A DNA stretch of 64,000 nt from Nocardia vulneris. GTDB taxonomy: Bacteria > Actinomycetota > Actinomycetes > Mycobacteriales > Mycobacteriaceae. A program made the translations under genes and the position numbers. Below, in pieces: positions 8,742 to 17,249 of the stretch. Location of the stretch: assembly GCF_001613425.1 (NCBI RefSeq), contig NZ_BDCI01000042.1:169731-233730 (forward strand), read 5' to 3'. The notes under the pieces are model-generated. The model saw nothing but the letters and a program-made list of their open reading frames with translations, searched no databases and was not told where the DNA came from. How positions within the stretch are numbered: the first letter of the stretch is position 1; the number at the start of each line of letters is the position of its first letter.

Positions 8742-10235
8742 TCAGTGCACGACAAGGGGTTCGAGGTCGGGGGCGGGCCGGGCCCGGCCCGGCAGCAGCG
8801 CCACGACGATCACGCCGCCGACCAGGAACACCGCGGCGCCGGACCAGAAGGCGGCGACATAACTGTGGATCTGGGACTGCGCGACCGACGTCGTGCTCTG
8901 CACGGTCCGCGACAGATACCGCGCCGCCGCGGTCGCGGCGATCGAGTTCAGCAGCACGGTGCCGATCGAACCGCCCACCTGCTGCATCGTGTTCACCATC
9001 GCCGAAGCCACACCCGAATCATCGGGAGCGACCCGCGCGGTGGCGTTCTGCATCGAGACCGCGAACACCGCGCCCATGCCGAGGCCGAGCAGCAACAAGC
9101 CGGGCAGCACGGGCACGAGGTAGGCGGTATCCAGCCCGATGCCGGTGAGCAGCACCATTCCCGCTGCAGCACTGAGGAATCCGGTGCCGATGGTGGCCTT
9201 GACACCCAGCCGCGGCAGCAACCGGGTGGGCGTGAGCGTCGCGGCGGCCATGAGTGCGACCACCATCGGCAAGAACGCGACGCCGGTGCGCAGCGGCGAA
9301 TACCCGCGCACCAACTCCAGGTAGTAGGTCAGGAACAGGAACAGCGCGAACGCTCCGACTCCGGTGAAGAACACGGAGAGATACGCGCACGCGCGGGTGC
9401 GATCGAGCAGAATCCTAAGCGGCAGTAGCGGATTCGGCACCTTGCGCTCCACCTGGACGAACACCGCGAGCAGCACCACCGCGGCCAGCAGGAATCCGAG
9501 GGTGAGCGGATTCGACCAGCCGTCGGATTCGGCGTGCGCGAACCCGTAGACGATGCCGAACAGCGCCGCGCTCACCAGCGCGGCCCCAGGCAGGTCCAGC
9601 GCTTTCTTCTGTTGCGGCACAGTACGACCCAGCGTCAACCCGGCGCCGATCACCGCGACGGCCGCGAAGATCAGGTTCACATAGAACACCCAGCGCCACG
9701 ACGCCCATTCGGTGAGCACACCGCCGAGCAGAAGCCCGATCGCGCTCCCCGCGCCTGCCACTGCGCCGAACACGCCGAAAGCCTTGGCTCGCTCCGCCTT
9801 ATCGGTGAAGGTCGTCGTCAGCAAGGACAGCGCGGCCGGCGCGAGCAGCGCGCCGAACACGCCCTGTACCACCCGGGCACCGACCAGCATCGCGAAATCC
9901 TGTGCGGCACCACCGAATGCGGACGCCGCGGCAAACCCCACCAGTCCGATCACGAACATGCGGCGCCGGCCGAACAGGTCACCGAATCGGCCGCCGAGCA
10001 ACAGCAGGCTGCCGAAGGCGAGCGAGTAGCCGGTGACCACCCACTGCCTGCCCGCATCCGAAAAGCCCAGTTGGGCCTGCGCTTGCGGCAATGCGATGTT
10101 CGCGATGGTCGCATCGAGCACGACCATCAACTGCGCTGTCGCCAGGACCGCCAGCGCAGCCCAGCGTCTGCGAGCGCGATTCGTGGCCGGATCCGCACCG
10201 ACCCGGTCCTGGATTCGATCGAGCACCGTCGCCAT
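8742..10235 (-). CDS. MFS drug exporter, DHA2 (EmrB/QacA) family, 14 TM
   Basis: Proton-coupled multidrug efflux pump in the cytoplasmic membrane, 497 residues. It opens with RRWAALAVLATAQLMVVLDATIANIALP, the TM1 signature of the 14-TM DHA2 group, and has motif A-like GGRFGDLFGRRRMF and motif C-like GAVAGAGSAIGLLLGG. The open frame extends further upstream, but ATG 10235 has GAGGTG at the right distance and the residues before it are not protein-like. A TetR gene lies directly upstream on the same strand, with a palindrome in the gap, so repression by that TetR is likely. The substrate is unknown. Confidence 0.9.
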   Translation of the reverse strand: MATVLDRIQDRVGADPATNRARRRWAALAVLATAQLMVVLDATIANIALPQAQAQLGFSDAGRQWVVTGYSLAFGSLLLLGGRFGDLFGRRRMFVIGLVGFAAASAFGGAAQDFAMLVGARVVQGVFGALLAPAALSLLTTTFTDKAERAKAFGVFGAVAGAGSAIGLLLGGVLTEWASWRWVFYVNLIFAAVAVIGAGLTLGRTVPQQKKALDLPGAALVSAALFGIVYGFAHAESDGWSNPLTLGFLLAAVVLLAVFVQVERKVPNPLLPLRILLDRTRACAYLSVFFTGVGAFALFLFLTYYLELVRGYSPLRTGVAFLPMVVALMAAATLTPTRLLPRLGVKATIGTGFLSAAAGMVLLTGIGLDTAYLVPVLPGLLLLGLGMGAVFAVSMQNATARVAPDDSGVASAMVNTMQQVGGSIGTVLLNSIAATAAARYLSRTVQSTTSVAQSQIHSYVAAFWSGAAVFLVGGVIVVALLPGRARPAPDLEPLVVH

Positions 10236-10360
10236 GGCACACCTCGTCACATCGGTAACGCTTCGACTATTGGCCGGACCGGCTCGACGGCCGATCGGAG
10301 AAGAGCTGGACGTGGCTCGCCGACTGTGTGCGGTCACGTATCCCGATCGCGGTATTCCAA

Positions 10361-10394
10361 TTGCCAGAGTAGGCATATTTGCCAAATCTGGCAA
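10361..10394. promoter_or_regulatory. Candidate TetR operator upstream of the exporter
   Basis: A perfect inverted repeat TTGCCAAATCTGGCAA (10379-10394, 6-bp arms, 4-bp spacer), with a third TTGCCA half-site 18 bp away at 10361. It lies 126-160 bp upstream of the exporter start and downstream of the TetR stop, in unusually AT-rich sequence. A role as operator of the neighbouring TetR is inferred. Confidence 0.5.
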
Positions 10395-10421
10395 GATTTC
10401 CATATGTGGCACTGATCTCAG

Positions 10422-10436
10422 CGCCTTTTGGGCGCG
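10422..10436 (-). terminator. Short hairpin after the TetR gene
   Basis: GCGCC-TTTTG-GGCGC, a 5-bp stem 35-50 bp beyond the TetR stop at 10471. It may separate the TetR and exporter transcripts. Weak evidence. Confidence 0.3.
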
Positions 10437-10470
10437 CAGTCACCCTGAACCCGCCTCGTTCAATGGCCGC

Positions 10471-11070
10471 CTAGCGCGCCGGAATGCCCGACCGCAGGCC
10501 GTCGAGAGCCTCGAGGACCAGCTCGACCGGGCCCGAACCACCCGGGTCGCGCTGCTGCCACACCCGATGTCCGGTTTTCAACGCCGCCTGCGCGGCAGCT
10601 GCCAGCAGGTTCGGGTAGAGGTCACGCCGGGCATCGGTTCCGGTGCGCGCCGCGATCGCCTCGGCCATCATCTGTTCGATCTGCATGTCCCAGCTGACGA
10701 AGTGCGGCAGCAGCGACGGGTCCGACGCCATGAGATCGATGGCCGCGGCCGCCCGCCGGGTCGCCTCGACCTCGTCCATCGAGGCCACGATCGCGTTGCG
10801 GAGGGCATCCCAGATCGGCTCGTCGGCGGGCCGTGCACGCAGCAACGCGATGAGCCCGCCCGTGCGCTGCCGGACCGAATGGACGACCGCCTCTTCCTTG
10901 CTGGAGAAGTAATTACGAAAGGTCCGCGGTGAGACGCCGGCCGCCTCGGCGATCGCGTCCGTGGTCACCGCGCCGGGTCCCAGCTCGACCACCAACCGCG
11001 CCGCGGCCTCGGCGAGAGCCGTACGCGTCGCTTCCTTCTTGCGTTCCCGCAAGCCCGGCCGTGTCGCCAT
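10471..11070 (-). CDS. TetR-family transcriptional regulator
   Basis: A 199-residue repressor. The N-terminal HTH (about residues 12-58: ATRTALAEAAARLVVELG, then AEAAGVSPRTFRNYFSSKEEA) is a textbook TetR domain, followed by a helical ligand-binding domain with no recognised ligand. It is the gene immediately upstream of the DHA2 exporter on the same strand, with a TTGCCA palindrome between them, so control of that exporter is the natural inference. Confidence 0.92.
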   Translation of the reverse strand: MATRPGLRERKKEATRTALAEAAARLVVELGPGAVTTDAIAEAAGVSPRTFRNYFSSKEEAVVHSVRQRTGGLIALLRARPADEPIWDALRNAIVASMDEVEATRRAAAAIDLMASDPSLLPHFVSWDMQIEQMMAEAIAARTGTDARRDLYPNLLAAAAQAALKTGHRVWQQRDPGGSGPVELVLEALDGLRSGIPAR

Positions 11071-11106
11071 CCGGCCAGTTTGCCACGCCGCACGGCACGG
11101 AACGGC

Positions 11107-11814
11107 TCACCCGGCGTGTTGGGTCGCCAGACTGGCGGCGTAGGCGAGGACCATGTCCTGGACGACCCCGAGCACGGCCGCGTCCAGGCCGGGCGGCGAG
11201 AAGACGGGGCGGATGACCGCCTGGCCCGAGAAGGTGTGCAGCATCGCGAAGAACAGCGGCTCGCGCAATGCCGCGGGAAAGCGCCGTAGTGCGCCGGATT
11301 GTTCTGCGGCGGCGAAGATCTGGGCGTAGAAGTCCGCGAGGGCAGGCGCGATCCGGGCGTGCAGTTCCGGATCGGAGCGCGCGGCGACGATCACCTCGCG
11401 CAGCGCGTGCGTGAGATTCGAGGATTGGGCCTGCTGGAGATAACGCAGGGCCACGCCGAGCGCTTCGTCGTCGTCCTCGACACCGGCGAGCAGGGTCTGG
11501 AACGTGGCGAGCTGGCGGCCGACGATCTCGCGCGCGGCCGCGACGATCAGGTCGAAGCGCCCGTCGAACTGCCGGAACATCGCGCCGACCGACATGCCCG
11601 CGGCCTTGCACACGTCCTGCACCTTGGTGCGGTGATAGCCGAATTCTGCGAGCGACTCGATCGTGGCGTCGATCAGTTTCGCCACGGTCGCCGCGCGCCG
11701 CTCCTCCTGGGTCCGCCGCTGCGGCTTGGTCGAATTCGCTGCCACGTCATCCATCCTGCCGCTTCGCGGCGGCGTCGGCACGAAGGGCGCGCGCCCACCC
11801 GCCGCCGTTGACAT
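11107..11814 (-). CDS. TetR-family transcriptional regulator
   Basis: A TetR protein with a basic Arg/Lys-rich leader before the HTH (QEERRAATVAKLIDATIESLAEFG, then AAGMSVGAMFRQFDGRFDLI). It is divergent from the LIP lipase at 11.9 kb, with only about 60-100 bp between starts. ATG 11814 is chosen; a GTG at 11829 is also in frame but lies inside a palindrome that is more likely an operator, and an internal ATG at 11757 is possible. Regulation of the lipase is an inference from the divergent arrangement. Confidence 0.88.
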   Translation of the reverse strand: MSTAAGGRAPFVPTPPRSGRMDDVAANSTKPQRRTQEERRAATVAKLIDATIESLAEFGYHRTKVQDVCKAAGMSVGAMFRQFDGRFDLIVAAAREIVGRQLATFQTLLAGVEDDDEALGVALRYLQQAQSSNLTHALREVIVAARSDPELHARIAPALADFYAQIFAAAEQSGALRRFPAALREPLFFAMLHTFSGQAVIRPVFSPPGLDAAVLGVVQDMVLAYAASLATQHAG

Positions 11815-11815
11815 T

Positions 11816-11829
11816 GTGACCCCAGTCAC
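11816..11829. promoter_or_regulatory. Candidate operator between TetR and lipase genes
   Basis: GTGACCCCAGTCAC: 5-bp arms GTGAC/GTCAC around a 4-bp spacer, immediately upstream of the TetR ATG and in the divergent promoter region of the lipase. AT-rich sequence next to it (11838-11858) could hold the -10 elements. Short palindrome, so moderate-to-low confidence. Confidence 0.35.
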
Positions 11830-11916
11830 CGTAACTTTAGGAAATTAATATTCTCTTTCTGTGGGGGCTGGGTGACGACGGCCCGGCAGGAGCTCGTTAC
11901 GCGGAAGGACCCTGCT

Positions 11917-13383
11917 GTGCGCACCAGCATCTCGAACGCGACCCCTCCGGTCGCCGCCAAACAGTCCCCACCGCGATCTCGCGGTGCCGTGTTCGGCGTG
12001 CTCGTCGCGTTGATCTTCGGCTTGCTGACCTGCCCCGGAGTATCGGCACCGGCCGCCAGCGCGGGCCCGCCGCTGCCCGAGAACGATCCGTTCTACGCCG
12101 CACCGCCCGGTTTCGAACAGACCGAGCCGGGCACGATCCTGCGGTCACGTCCGGTGACCGTCGCCGCGCTCAACCTGTTCCCCGTCCGGATTCAGGCGTG
12201 GCAATTGCTCTATCGCACAACGGACTTCAATGATCAGCCGTATACGTCGGTGACCACGGTGATGGTCCCGGAGGGTCCGGCGAAGCCGCGACCACTGCTG
12301 TCGTACCAGACCGCGGTGGACGCGATCGCGGGCATGTGCAGTGCCTCGTATTCGTTGCAACAGGGCTCGCCGATCGATTTCGGCAATCCCGCGGGCCCGC
12401 TCACCGCAGGAGCCGGCGCTGCCGAAATCCTGTTGGCCGCCAGCGGTCTCGCCCGCGGCTGGGCGGTGTCGATCCCAGATCAGGGCGGCACCCAGCATCG
12501 CTTCGCCACTCCCCGCGAGCCGGGTTACGTTGTGCTCGACGGCATTCGGGCCGCCGAACAGTTCGACCCGTTGGGTCTGGACGGGACCCGCACCCCCGTG
12601 ACACTGTGGGGCTATTCCGGCGGGGGCATCGCCACCGCCTGGACCGCGGAGATGCAGCCCGAGTACGCACCGGAATTGAACATCGCCGGGGCCGCCGTCG
12701 GCGCACCGGTCGCCGACCTGTTCGGCGGACTGAAGGCCGTGAACGGCGGACTGCTCGGTGGGCTCATCCCGATCGCAGTGGCGGCGATCGCCAAGGACTC
12801 CCCCGAGTTCGCCGCCGCCATCGACCGGTACATGTCCCCCGAAGGGCAGGCGCTCGTCGCCGATGTGCCCGGCCGCTGCACCTCGCAGACCGCGCTCAAC
12901 ACCACACTGCACGAGCTGCTTCGGCACTTCGCACTGCCGGATGTCACCCGGTACCTGAGCGTGAGCCTCGACGAACTGCTTCAGGACCCGGTCATCCGCA
13001 CCGCCATCGAGGAACGCACCCTGGGCCGCCGGGCCCCGAGCGCGCCCGTCTACCTCTACAACAGCGTCAACGACGAGGTGAGTACCGCCGCCGGGGCCGA
13101 CGGACTCGCCGAGTCCTACTGCGCCGCGGGCACTTCGGTCACCTACCGGCGTGATCAGTTCCCACCGGTGGTGAGCCCGCATGTCAACTTCGCGATGCTG
13201 GGTGCGCCCGATGCGTTCAACTGGCTCGTCCGCCGCGCCGAAGGGCAGCCCGCCCAACCCGGTTGCGATATCCGGACCGTGCCGTCGACCCTGCTCGACC
13301 CGGCCGCGATCGGCACCCTGGGCGGCAGCGTCGGCGCCGCCCTGTCCGCGATGCTCGGCCTACCGCTCGGCGCGGGCAGGTAA
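11917..13383 (+). CDS. Secreted LIP-family lipase
   Basis: A 488-residue secreted ester hydrolase, paralogous to the gene at 7.0-8.4 kb. GTG 11917 is preferred because GGAAGGA lies at proper spacing; GTG 11872 would add 15 residues. A long signal region ends near VSAPAASAGPPLPENDPFY. The LIP block PGFEQTEPGTILRSR is followed by the nucleophile elbow LWGYSGGGIAT, the probable acid in YLYNSVNDEVS and base in VVSPHVNF. Two repeated blocks (ITTVMVPEGP-like and the YSLQQGS region) are shared with the first lipase. It is divergent from a TetR gene and convergent with desA. Confidence 0.9.
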   Translation: MRTSISNATPPVAAKQSPPRSRGAVFGVLVALIFGLLTCPGVSAPAASAGPPLPENDPFYAAPPGFEQTEPGTILRSRPVTVAALNLFPVRIQAWQLLYRTTDFNDQPYTSVTTVMVPEGPAKPRPLLSYQTAVDAIAGMCSASYSLQQGSPIDFGNPAGPLTAGAGAAEILLAASGLARGWAVSIPDQGGTQHRFATPREPGYVVLDGIRAAEQFDPLGLDGTRTPVTLWGYSGGGIATAWTAEMQPEYAPELNIAGAAVGAPVADLFGGLKAVNGGLLGGLIPIAVAAIAKDSPEFAAAIDRYMSPEGQALVADVPGRCTSQTALNTTLHELLRHFALPDVTRYLSVSLDELLQDPVIRTAIEERTLGRRAPSAPVYLYNSVNDEVSTAAGADGLAESYCAAGTSVTYRRDQFPPVVSPHVNFAMLGAPDAFNWLVRRAEGQPAQPGCDIRTVPSTLLDPAAIGTLGGSVGAALSAMLGLPLGAGR

Positions 13384-13390
13384 CCGAGAG

Positions 13391-14356
13391 TCAGCAGCGC
13401 GCTCGTTCACGGGCGAGCGAACGATCGCGCTGCTCCTCGAACCTGGGGATCTTCACCTGCTCCAGGTCATCGAGGTAGGCCCCGAGGCGATCCCGGATCT
13501 CGTCACCGCGCGCGGTGAAATCGGTGCGGCCGAAGATGTTCCACTGCCGCAGCACCGGGGACAGCACCTCCTCGAAATGTTGCCGCAGATCGTAGACGCC
13601 GTGCTTGGCCATCAGCACACCGTTGCGCCGGAAGTTCGGCATGCCGGCGCCCGGCATCTGAAAGTTCCGCACGATCGCATCGATGGCTTCGATCGCCTGA
13701 TCCGGAATGAGATCGAGCGCGTTGCCGCAGATCGTCCGATAGAAGATCATGTGCAGGTTCTCGTCGGCGGCGATGCGCTGCAACATCTTGTCCGCGATCG
13801 GATCGCCGCACACCCGGCTGGTGTTGCGGTGTGTCACCCGGGTGGCCAGTTCCTGAAAACTCACATACGCGACCGAATGCAGAAAGCCCGCACCGCTTTC
13901 CACATCGGCGGCGGTGGCGCCGGACGCGAAACCGTTGGTCATGTGGATCATTCGGGCATGTTCCAGCGCGACCGGATCCACGCCGCGAGTCACCACGAGG
14001 TAGTCGCGAATGACGGTGCTGTGGCGCATCTCCTCCGCGGTCCAGCGGCCGACCCAGGTGCCCCACGCGCCGTCGCGGGAGAAGTTCTCGGCGATCTCGC
14101 GGTGGTAGGAGGGCAGGTTGTCCTCGGTGAGCAGGTTGGTGATCATCGCCGCCTTGGCGACCTCGCTGAGCTTCGATTGTTCGGCGTGCCAATCGGTTCC
14201 GCCCAGCATGGCGAAATTGCGGCCCTCGTCCCAGGGTATGTAGTCGTGCGGGTGCCAGTCCTTGGTCATCGAAAGATGCCGGTGCACACAGTCTTCGGCG
14301 ATCGGTTCGAGCTCGGTCAGAATCTCGCGTTGGGTCAGCTCACGCGGCACGCTCAA
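13391..14356 (-). CDS. desA: Acyl-[acyl-carrier-protein] desaturase (DesA type)
   Basis: Soluble di-iron fatty-acyl-ACP desaturase, 321 residues, resembling the mycobacterial DesA1/DesA2 group that makes unsaturated precursors for membrane lipids and mycolates. The two ligand motifs are visible: EEMRH (EExxH) and DENLH (DExxH), with the earlier EDNLPSYHREI ligand region. The start is TTG 14356, four bases after the upstream stop; its AAAGGTAGG ribosome site overlaps the last codon and stop of the upstream gene, indicating translational coupling. The product pairing with a hibernation-type factor is unusual. The family call is strong; the chain-length position is unknown. Confidence 0.9.
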   Translation of the reverse strand: MSVPRELTQREILTELEPIAEDCVHRHLSMTKDWHPHDYIPWDEGRNFAMLGGTDWHAEQSKLSEVAKAAMITNLLTEDNLPSYHREIAENFSRDGAWGTWVGRWTAEEMRHSTVIRDYLVVTRGVDPVALEHARMIHMTNGFASGATAADVESGAGFLHSVAYVSFQELATRVTHRNTSRVCGDPIADKMLQRIAADENLHMIFYRTICGNALDLIPDQAIEAIDAIVRNFQMPGAGMPNFRRNGVLMAKHGVYDLRQHFEEVLSPVLRQWNIFGRTDFTARGDEIRDRLGAYLDDLEQVKIPRFEEQRDRSLARERARC

Positions 14357-14359
14357 TGC

Positions 14360-15124
14360 CTACCTTTCGATTTCGGATGATGTGACCGAGGTGAGGTCGC
14401 CGTCGTAGCGGCGATAGAGCAGCCGTCCTCGGCCACTGACTGGATCGGTGCTGAACACGAACGGCAAGCCGTAGCGGCACAACCGCTCCGCCGCCTCGTG
14501 CTCGCTGAGATGCAGTGTCGGATAGGGATTCACGGTGAGCGTGGACGGTGCCGCACCGGCCGGCAGGCCGAGCCGATGCTGCCTGGCCAGCCGCACGCCG
14601 CGCGGTCCGGCGCGGTACACCACCGCATCCATCCCGGTCTCCGCGTCGACGAACAGGTGGGCGTCGTAGTCCATGGTGGCGAGCACCGTGGTGGCCTCGG
14701 TCACCGTCGCGCGCCACAGCGCACAGCGTTTGCGGCGGACCACCGGCGCGAGCGCGGTGCCGCGCGCCAGCAGCGGTCGCCGCGGATCGGGCCAGCGCGG
14801 GCGGAGCGCGCCCGCGCGCACCCCGTCGAGTATCCGATCCAGCCGTTCGGCCGCGAACATCGCCGCGAAACCACCGGGGCCGATCGCCTGCGCACGCACC
14901 GGCAGCTCCCCGACATCGAGGTTGACCTGGATCACCAACGGGCCGTCCGGATTCGGAGCCGCGCCGATCCGGACCCGCGCGACGTCCTCGACCCGGTGCC
15001 GGCGCAGTACCCAGCCGATCGTCCGCCGCGCCTGCGCGAGCTGCCGCTCGGTCACCGCGCCGCAGGTCGTCACCAGCAGCGGCGTCGTGCCAGGTCCCGC
15101 GTACCCGAGCTCGGAAACTGTCAT
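14360..15124 (-). CDS. Ribosome hibernation factor-like protein (RafH/HPF-type C-terminal domain)
   Basis: A 254-residue protein. The last 60 residues (LHLSEHEAAERLCRYGLPFVFSTD, then RGRLLYRRYDGDLTSV) match the shape of the S30AE/HPF C-terminal dimerisation domain: acidic start, middle F-V-F strand, then YRR-DG. The N-terminal half has two weak S30AE-like repeats. This resembles the mycobacterial hypoxia factor RafH/Rv0079, which stabilises resting ribosomes. It is transcribed with, and overlaps the ribosome site of, desA. Identification rests on the C-terminal motif only. Confidence 0.62.
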   Translation of the reverse strand: MTVSELGYAGPGTTPLLVTTCGAVTERQLAQARRTIGWVLRRHRVEDVARVRIGAAPNPDGPLVIQVNLDVGELPVRAQAIGPGGFAAMFAAERLDRILDGVRAGALRPRWPDPRRPLLARGTALAPVVRRKRCALWRATVTEATTVLATMDYDAHLFVDAETGMDAVVYRAGPRGVRLARQHRLGLPAGAAPSTLTVNPYPTLHLSEHEAAERLCRYGLPFVFSTDPVSGRGRLLYRRYDGDLTSVTSSEIER

Positions 15125-15370
15125 GACGTGGCCCCGCTTCCCTCTTGTCCGGCACTCTCAGCCGCCCCATGCCACCACCGCGGCCCCACCTCCGGACAGA
15201 GCCCAAAGTCACGGCCCCCGAGGACCGACGACCCGAACAAGACCCTCCCGAGACCGCGGGAGAGTGCGTCGCGGGGCCGGGGTTCGGTGGACGGACCGAT
15301 TGCTGTACAGCCACGTTCGCCCGCCACCACGATGTGATCCGACACTGCGCGGGCGAAAGTGGGGACAGCG
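15125..15370. other. Divergent promoter region
   Basis: About 245 bp between the hibernation-factor-like gene and the unknown cassette, read in opposite directions. No convincing gene. The last bases (GGGGA before ATG 15371) form the ribosome site of the first cassette gene. I saw no strong palindrome. Confidence 0.4.
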
Positions 15371-17194
15371 ATGGCGGATTTCACCATTACCGTCGATTGG
15401 GGTGCGCGCAGTGAGCAGGTACGCAGGCAGCATTCGGATTTGCGCGCACAGCGGAGTTTCCTGCTCGCCGAGGCGCCATTGCCCGTCGCGGTGGGTGTCG
15501 TCGAGGCCGCCCAAGCCGCGCAATGGGATACGGCCACGCTTACTCCGCTGCCGGTGACTTCGGTAACGGGAGCCTCGAAAGCCACCGTGACGATTCCCGG
15601 TACCGCCAAGCAGATTCGTCTCGATTTCGAATTGCGGGTAACGATCGGCGGTACGACTTCGACCTGTTTGGCTTTTCGTCAACTGTTCACCGTCGCGACC
15701 AGTGGAGCGCTCGCACCACACCAATACTCTTTCGCGCAGATCGAAGTGCATCCGAGTTCCGGCGGATTCCCGCACACACCGACCGTGGTGCCGACGGTCC
15801 GACGGTCGTTTCTCGGGGCAAGTCCCCTGGTGACGGTGGCCCCGGGAATGGTGACGATCAATTGCGAATTCCTCGATGTCACCGAGCTGTGGTGGGCGAC
15901 GTGGGCGGACAAGGATGTCTTCGGGTGGTACCTGAATCCGGCGTTCGGTGGGCGTCCCGGACGACTGCGGGTATTGGCGTGGACGAGCGGCACGGCACCG
16001 ATGCTGTGGTTCGTCTCGGTCTCCGACAAGGCCGCCGACGGCAACGCGCCCGGCACAATTGGTACGAAACCGGCGGACAAACCCGCTCGGCCTGGTGCCG
16101 ATATCGTTTTCTTCCGAGCGCCCGCCGGATTCAATTCGTTCTTCTACACCGCGGACAAGAGCGGATTCCTGAACCCGAAACACGGGGACCCGAACCAGAA
16201 CCGTGGCGGGTCGACGATGTTCCACCTCGCGCGCTGGCTGTTGACGCCGCAACCACCGGCGGTGGTCGCCGCCGAAATGGCCCGCTCGAAGATTGGCGGG
16301 CGTCCGATATGGCCGGAATTGGCAGGTATGCGCTTCCTGCCACGCGCGACCACCCCGAAGATCGATCCGGCCGACCCGATGGACTTGATGACGCCGGAGA
16401 TCCGGTGGGCTTTCCGGCCGGTCGGTGTGGAGTCAGCACTGCAGCACGCACCGGCGGAAGACATCGCGGTACTGCCGTTGTCGTTCGACGGATTCGGCGG
16501 CTTCCCGCAGGGTGGGTACTCGGCATTACAGAAGCGCGACACGCTCGATCCGATCCTGCGCAGCATCTGGCACCTGCTGTGGATGCGCGGCGCCGTGCAC
16601 ACGAAAGACACGGCGACCCCGGCACGCAACCGGCAGACCTGGCTACTGGCCAACAGCGGCGCGAACATCCCGATGGCCGGATGCCTGCGCGCGAACGCCG
16701 CGACGATCGACCGGGTGATCAGTTGCGATGCCACGCCGCCGGACGGCCCCAAGGGAAACCTTGTGCCGCATGTCATCCCGGCACTCAAAGCCGCGAACGA
16801 GCTGCGCGGGAAGCAGTCGAAGCCGTTCAAGGTCTTCATGCTCACCACCCCGAACATGTGGGCGAACAAGGCTGCATACCTGCATCGGAAGAGCCAGATC
16901 GACGCCACCGGCGCCGATGTCGGCTACCTGCCCGGTGACGCCGAATGGGACGACTACTGGACCTATCCACCGACCGCGGCCGGCAATCCGTTGCTGTTCG
17001 ATCTGCTGTCGAGCTGGCATGGCAAGGGTCTGGAAAAGAGCAAACGGTTCGGCACGGTGGCCGGGGGGCGCCAATTCCTGTTCTGGCACGAATGGTCCGT
17101 CGACGGCGGGCATTTGGAGATCGTGACCAACCCGGCGCCCGCACCGCCGACACCGCGGGTGCGCAGTTGGCTGGAGGACATTCTCGGCACGTGA
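15371..17194 (+). CDS. Unrecognised protein (607 aa), possible alpha/beta-hydrolase fold; first gene of unknown cassette
   Basis: I do not recognise this family. ATG 15371 follows GGGGA; an in-frame GTG lies at 15359. There is no signal peptide or clear membrane span. The first 200 residues are beta-rich (FTITVDWGARSEQ, then VTIPGTAKQIRLDFELRVTIGG). The second half has an order compatible with an alpha/beta-hydrolase: a strand then WLLANSGAN (Ser429) followed by a helix, a strand RVISCDATP (Asp453), a strand FKVFMLTTPN, and a late EWSVDGGH (His581). No GxSxG is present, so catalysis is only a hypothesis. It lies 55 bp upstream of the 941-aa gene and is almost certainly co-transcribed with it. 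Confidence 0.6.
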   Translation: MADFTITVDWGARSEQVRRQHSDLRAQRSFLLAEAPLPVAVGVVEAAQAAQWDTATLTPLPVTSVTGASKATVTIPGTAKQIRLDFELRVTIGGTTSTCLAFRQLFTVATSGALAPHQYSFAQIEVHPSSGGFPHTPTVVPTVRRSFLGASPLVTVAPGMVTINCEFLDVTELWWATWADKDVFGWYLNPAFGGRPGRLRVLAWTSGTAPMLWFVSVSDKAADGNAPGTIGTKPADKPARPGADIVFFRAPAGFNSFFYTADKSGFLNPKHGDPNQNRGGSTMFHLARWLLTPQPPAVVAAEMARSKIGGRPIWPELAGMRFLPRATTPKIDPADPMDLMTPEIRWAFRPVGVESALQHAPAEDIAVLPLSFDGFGGFPQGGYSALQKRDTLDPILRSIWHLLWMRGAVHTKDTATPARNRQTWLLANSGANIPMAGCLRANAATIDRVISCDATPPDGPKGNLVPHVIPALKAANELRGKQSKPFKVFMLTTPNMWANKAAYLHRKSQIDATGADVGYLPGDAEWDDYWTYPPTAAGNPLLFDLLSSWHGKGLEKSKRFGTVAGGRQFLFWHEWSVDGGHLEIVTNPAPAPPTPRVRSWLEDILGT

Positions 17195-17249
17195 CCGAGC
17201 CGGCGGTGCAACACCTCATGACACACAGATATCAACTCGGGAGGGTCCC

